Part shown: one piece after another, positions 62,386 through 64,000 of the stretch
Layout: each line of letters begins with the position of its first letter
How positions within the stretch are numbered: position 1 is the stretch's first letter
Assembly (NCBI RefSeq): GCF_003003175.1
Contig: NZ_PVTY01000004.1
Span: 173,860 to 237,859 of the forward strand
Direction of reading: 5' to 3'
Source: Nesterenkonia sandarakina
GTDB taxonomy: Bacteria; Actinomycetota; Actinomycetes; Actinomycetales; Micrococcaceae
DNA: 64,000 nt
The notes under the pieces: model-generated
Databases searched by the model: none
What the model saw: only the letters and a program-made list of their open reading frames with translations
What the model was told of the DNA's origin: nothing
Program-made: the position numbers and the translations under genes

Positions 62386-63683
62386 GGCTCTTCGCAGATG
62401 AGGGTGTAGCAACCGTTGGCGTGGCGGTGCACAGATAGATGTCGAGGCCTTCCGAAGATGGAAGTTCCTACACTGCCCATCTGAAAGACCTCGACGTGGC
62501 CAAGCCTACTTTTGCCATCCCCGATATTGATAGTTTCTGCCTGGTCGACCAGCTCGGACTCACCATCACCGGCCAGCACCTCGAAGAACGCCGAGCCGTG
62601 CTGGAATGCCGAGTCCTCCAACACGACCCCTGGTGCCGGAACTGCGGCGCCGAAGGCGTCTCGATCGGCACCGTGGTGCGCCGGATGGCCCATGTGCCGC
62701 TGGGCTGGCGGCCCACCACCCTCTTGGTTCGGGTGCGCCGCTACCGGTGCGCGGACTGCGCCCGGGTCTGGCGCCAAGACACCAGCTGCGCAGCGGCACC
62801 CCGCGCGAAGCTCAGCCGCCACGCGGTGCTCTGGGCGCTGAAATCACTGGTGATCGACCGCATGTCGATCACCCGGATCGCCGCCGGCCTCGGGGCTGCC
62901 TGGCACACCGTCAACGCCGCGGTCCTCGCTGCTGGAGCGAAGCTGCTGATCAATGACCCAGCCCGCTTCCAGGGGGTCGAGATCTTGGGAGTTGATGAGC
63001 ACTGTTGGCGCCACACCGGTGCCGGCACCCACTTCGTGACCGTGATCATCGACCTGACCCCGGTCCGCAACGGCACCAGGCCGGCGCGGCTGCTCGACAT
63101 GATCCCCGGCCGTTCCAAGCAGGTGTTCAAGACCTGGCTCGACGCCCAGACCACAGATTTCCGGGACAGGATCGCTGTGGTCGCGATGGACGGGTTCACC
63201 GGGTTCAAGACCGCCACGGCGGAAGAGCTGCCGCAGGCGACCGCGGTGATGGATCCCTTCCACGTGGTCGCTCTGGCAGGTGATGCGCTGGATCGGTGCC
63301 GGCAGCGGGTCCAACAGGACACCCTCGGGCACCGGGGACGTTCTGGTGATCCGCTCTACGGGACCCGCAGGACGCTTCGGACCGGCGCTGATCTGCTCAC
63401 CGAGAAGCAGCATCAGCGGCTGCAGAAGGTCTTCACGGTGGATGAGCACGTCGAGGTCGAAGCGACCTGGAGGATCTATCAGAAAATCGTCACCGCCTAC
63501 CGCAACCCCTCCAAGAGTGAGGGCAAGAAGCAGCTGCAGGCGGTGATCGATTCACTGCGCCGGGCGGTGCCGCGCCGATTACATGAGTTGATCAGTCTGG
63601 GTAGAACCTTCAATCGCCGGGCTGCTGACATCCTGGCCTACTTCGACCGCACTGGCACCTCCAATGGTCCTACCGAGGCGATC
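62386..63683 (+). mobile_element. ISL3-family element, left part only
   Basis: Left end marked by GGCTCTTCGCAG at about 62386, in agreement with the terminal inverted repeat of ISL3-family elements. It carries a transposase whose text continues to codon ATC at 63681-63683, where family sequence ends abruptly. The right end is missing in this window, because another element-like sequence begins at about 63684. The outer boundary of the left end was read from similarity by eye, so it is approximate. Confidence 0.7.
62440..62496 (+). promoter_or_regulatory. stem-loop before the ISL3 transposase start
   Basis: TGTCGAGGCCT (62440-62450) pairs with AGACCTCGACG (62486-62496) at 9 of 11 positions plus G-T pairs. 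The loop encompasses 35 nt, and the right arm reaches the GTG start. Could limit translation of the transposase or be part of the subterminal transposase-binding region. Confidence 0.5.
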
Positions 63684-63755
63684 TGTGAGTCTGGATCTGG
63701 CTGGTCTGGGACTGGCCGGTCAGGATGGATGTCGGTCGTATCGAACCGGGTGTGA
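62496..63755 (+). pseudogene. truncated ISL3-family transposase
   Basis: Genuine transposase from the GTG at 62496 (the frame opens at 62439) to 63683, about 396 residues, then 24 unrelated codons to a chance stop at 63755. Zinc-finger Cys: CRNCGA and YRCADCARVW. DDE-type core: GVDEHCWR (first Asp), VAMDGFTGF and VMDPFHVVAL (second Asp). Expected final segment after NGPTEAI (the third acidic residue, Glu) is NGRLE-like but is replaced by CESGSGWSG. The catalytic Glu is retained but the C-terminal 35-40 residues are lost, so function is doubtful. Confidence 0.82.
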
Positions 63756-63809
63756 CTCTCGAAGCAATTGGCCCGCTTGCGGTGTCTTCCCGTTGAATTG
63801 TCCGCCCGG

Positions 63810-63878
63810 GTCGGTGCGGCCGACACCGTCCGGCCCACCTCGGTGACCTCATCAGGAGACTGCCCGGCCCTCGGGCCG
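63810..63878 (+). ncRNA. candidate bridge-RNA region of the IS110-type element
   Basis: Within the non-coding leader two compact hairpins can form: GTCGG/CCGAC (63810-63824) and CGGCC/GGCCG with a 4-nt CTCG loop (63865-63878). In the IS110 group the bridge RNA is transcribed from this side of the transposase gene. Boundaries are not determined; the full leader 63684-63981 should be considered. Confidence 0.3.
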
Positions 63879-63981
63879 TGGCCCATCACAGATTCGCCCC
63901 GAAGTGACCTCTTCCCGGACCCGTGCCGGCCGCTTGGCGACCGTGACCATGTCCGTCTCGAAGAGAGGAGCGTCGATCGCC

Positions 63982-64000
63982 ATGGCTATCGTCGCGCATA
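63982..64000 (+). CDS. start of IS110-type transposase (partial)
   Basis: Six codons, MAIVAH, preceded by GAGAGGAG 11 nt upstream; the window ends here. The sequence resembles the first residues of IS110-family transposases (RuvC-like DEDD plus C-terminal serine domain), but six residues cannot prove it. Confidence 0.35.

Larger units (their letters stand above)
63684..64000 (+). mobile_element. left end of an IS110-type element (partial)
   Basis: From the break in the ISL3 transposase about 298 nt without a gene run up to an ATG at 63982, which opens MAIVAH, a beginning typical of actinobacterial IS110-family transposases. IS110 elements have no inverted repeats and leave no obvious direct repeat, consistent with the clean junction. 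The non-coding leader contains structured segments. Only 19 nt of the transposase are present, so the call needs the sequence to the right. Confidence 0.5.

Noticed and set aside
61254..62822. 522-codon open frame antisense to purA and the ISL3 transposase
   Set aside because: It is fully antisense to clear family proteins, spans an obvious terminator and has no recognisable domain. Long antisense frames are normal at this GC content.

Overview
The window is high-GC DNA with dense genes, short intergenic gaps, frequent GTG starts and clear Shine-Dalgarno (SD) sequences. A DUF3151 protein, Pls-type polyamino-acid synthetase and DevS-type kinase indicate an actinobacterium. The overall gene mix and the acidic secreted lipoproteins suggest Micrococcales, perhaps a halotolerant Micrococcaceae such as Nesterenkonia. 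The genus is inference only.

Layout. 1-4.6 kb: 5' part of a two-GAF sensor kinase, a zinc formaldehyde/alcohol dehydrogenase, and a divergent LuxR-type regulator carrying a degenerate kinase ATPase domain. 4.6-14.4 kb: an esterase, an M1 metallopeptidase, a phosphopantetheinyl transferase, then a minus-strand operon of a Pls-type membrane NRPS, a DapA homologue and a membrane acyltransferase. This is the most distinctive locus; the adenylation-domain code read by hand resembles lysine. 14.4-31.6 kb: regulatory DNA, an ECF sigma factor with a putative partner, then mostly housekeeping genes (xthA, nadE, K+ channel, pyrE, flavin monooxygenase + MFS with an ArsR-like operator, a frameshifted DUF559 gene, a two-component system, methyltransferases, small enzymes) and tRNA-Ala(CGC).

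31.6-41.1 kb: a polyol-type ABC importer without ATPase, a SorC/DeoR-type regulator, a mannitol dehydrogenase-family enzyme, an ascorbate-type PTS (fused EIIA-EIIB plus EIIC) and a double-GNAT protein. 41.2-50.4 kb: pyruvate carboxylase, a cyanate operon (cynS plus ABC importer) with a divergent PAS-AraC regulator, and class II fructose-bisphosphate aldolase. 50.4-55.3 kb: SDR, small membrane protein, MFS/TetR pair around a 35-bp palindrome, DoxX-like and HAD proteins, and two related 71-bp compound palindromes. 55.6-59.7 kb: phosphonate/phosphate-type ABC importer phnDCEE. 59.7-62.3 kb: DUF3151, thymidine kinase, purA. 62.4-64.0 kb: an ISL3-type transposase cut off by what looks like the left end of an IS110-type element, whose non-coding leader is a candidate bridge-RNA region.

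How the genes work together: the Pls locus contains a carrier-activating PPTase, a lysine-pathway enzyme, the synthetase and a peptidase that could trim or degrade the product. The cyanate operon imports cyanate and converts it with bicarbonate to ammonia and CO2. The polyol locus imports a sugar alcohol and oxidises it to a ketose. All calls rest on reading the sequence; no database search was run.
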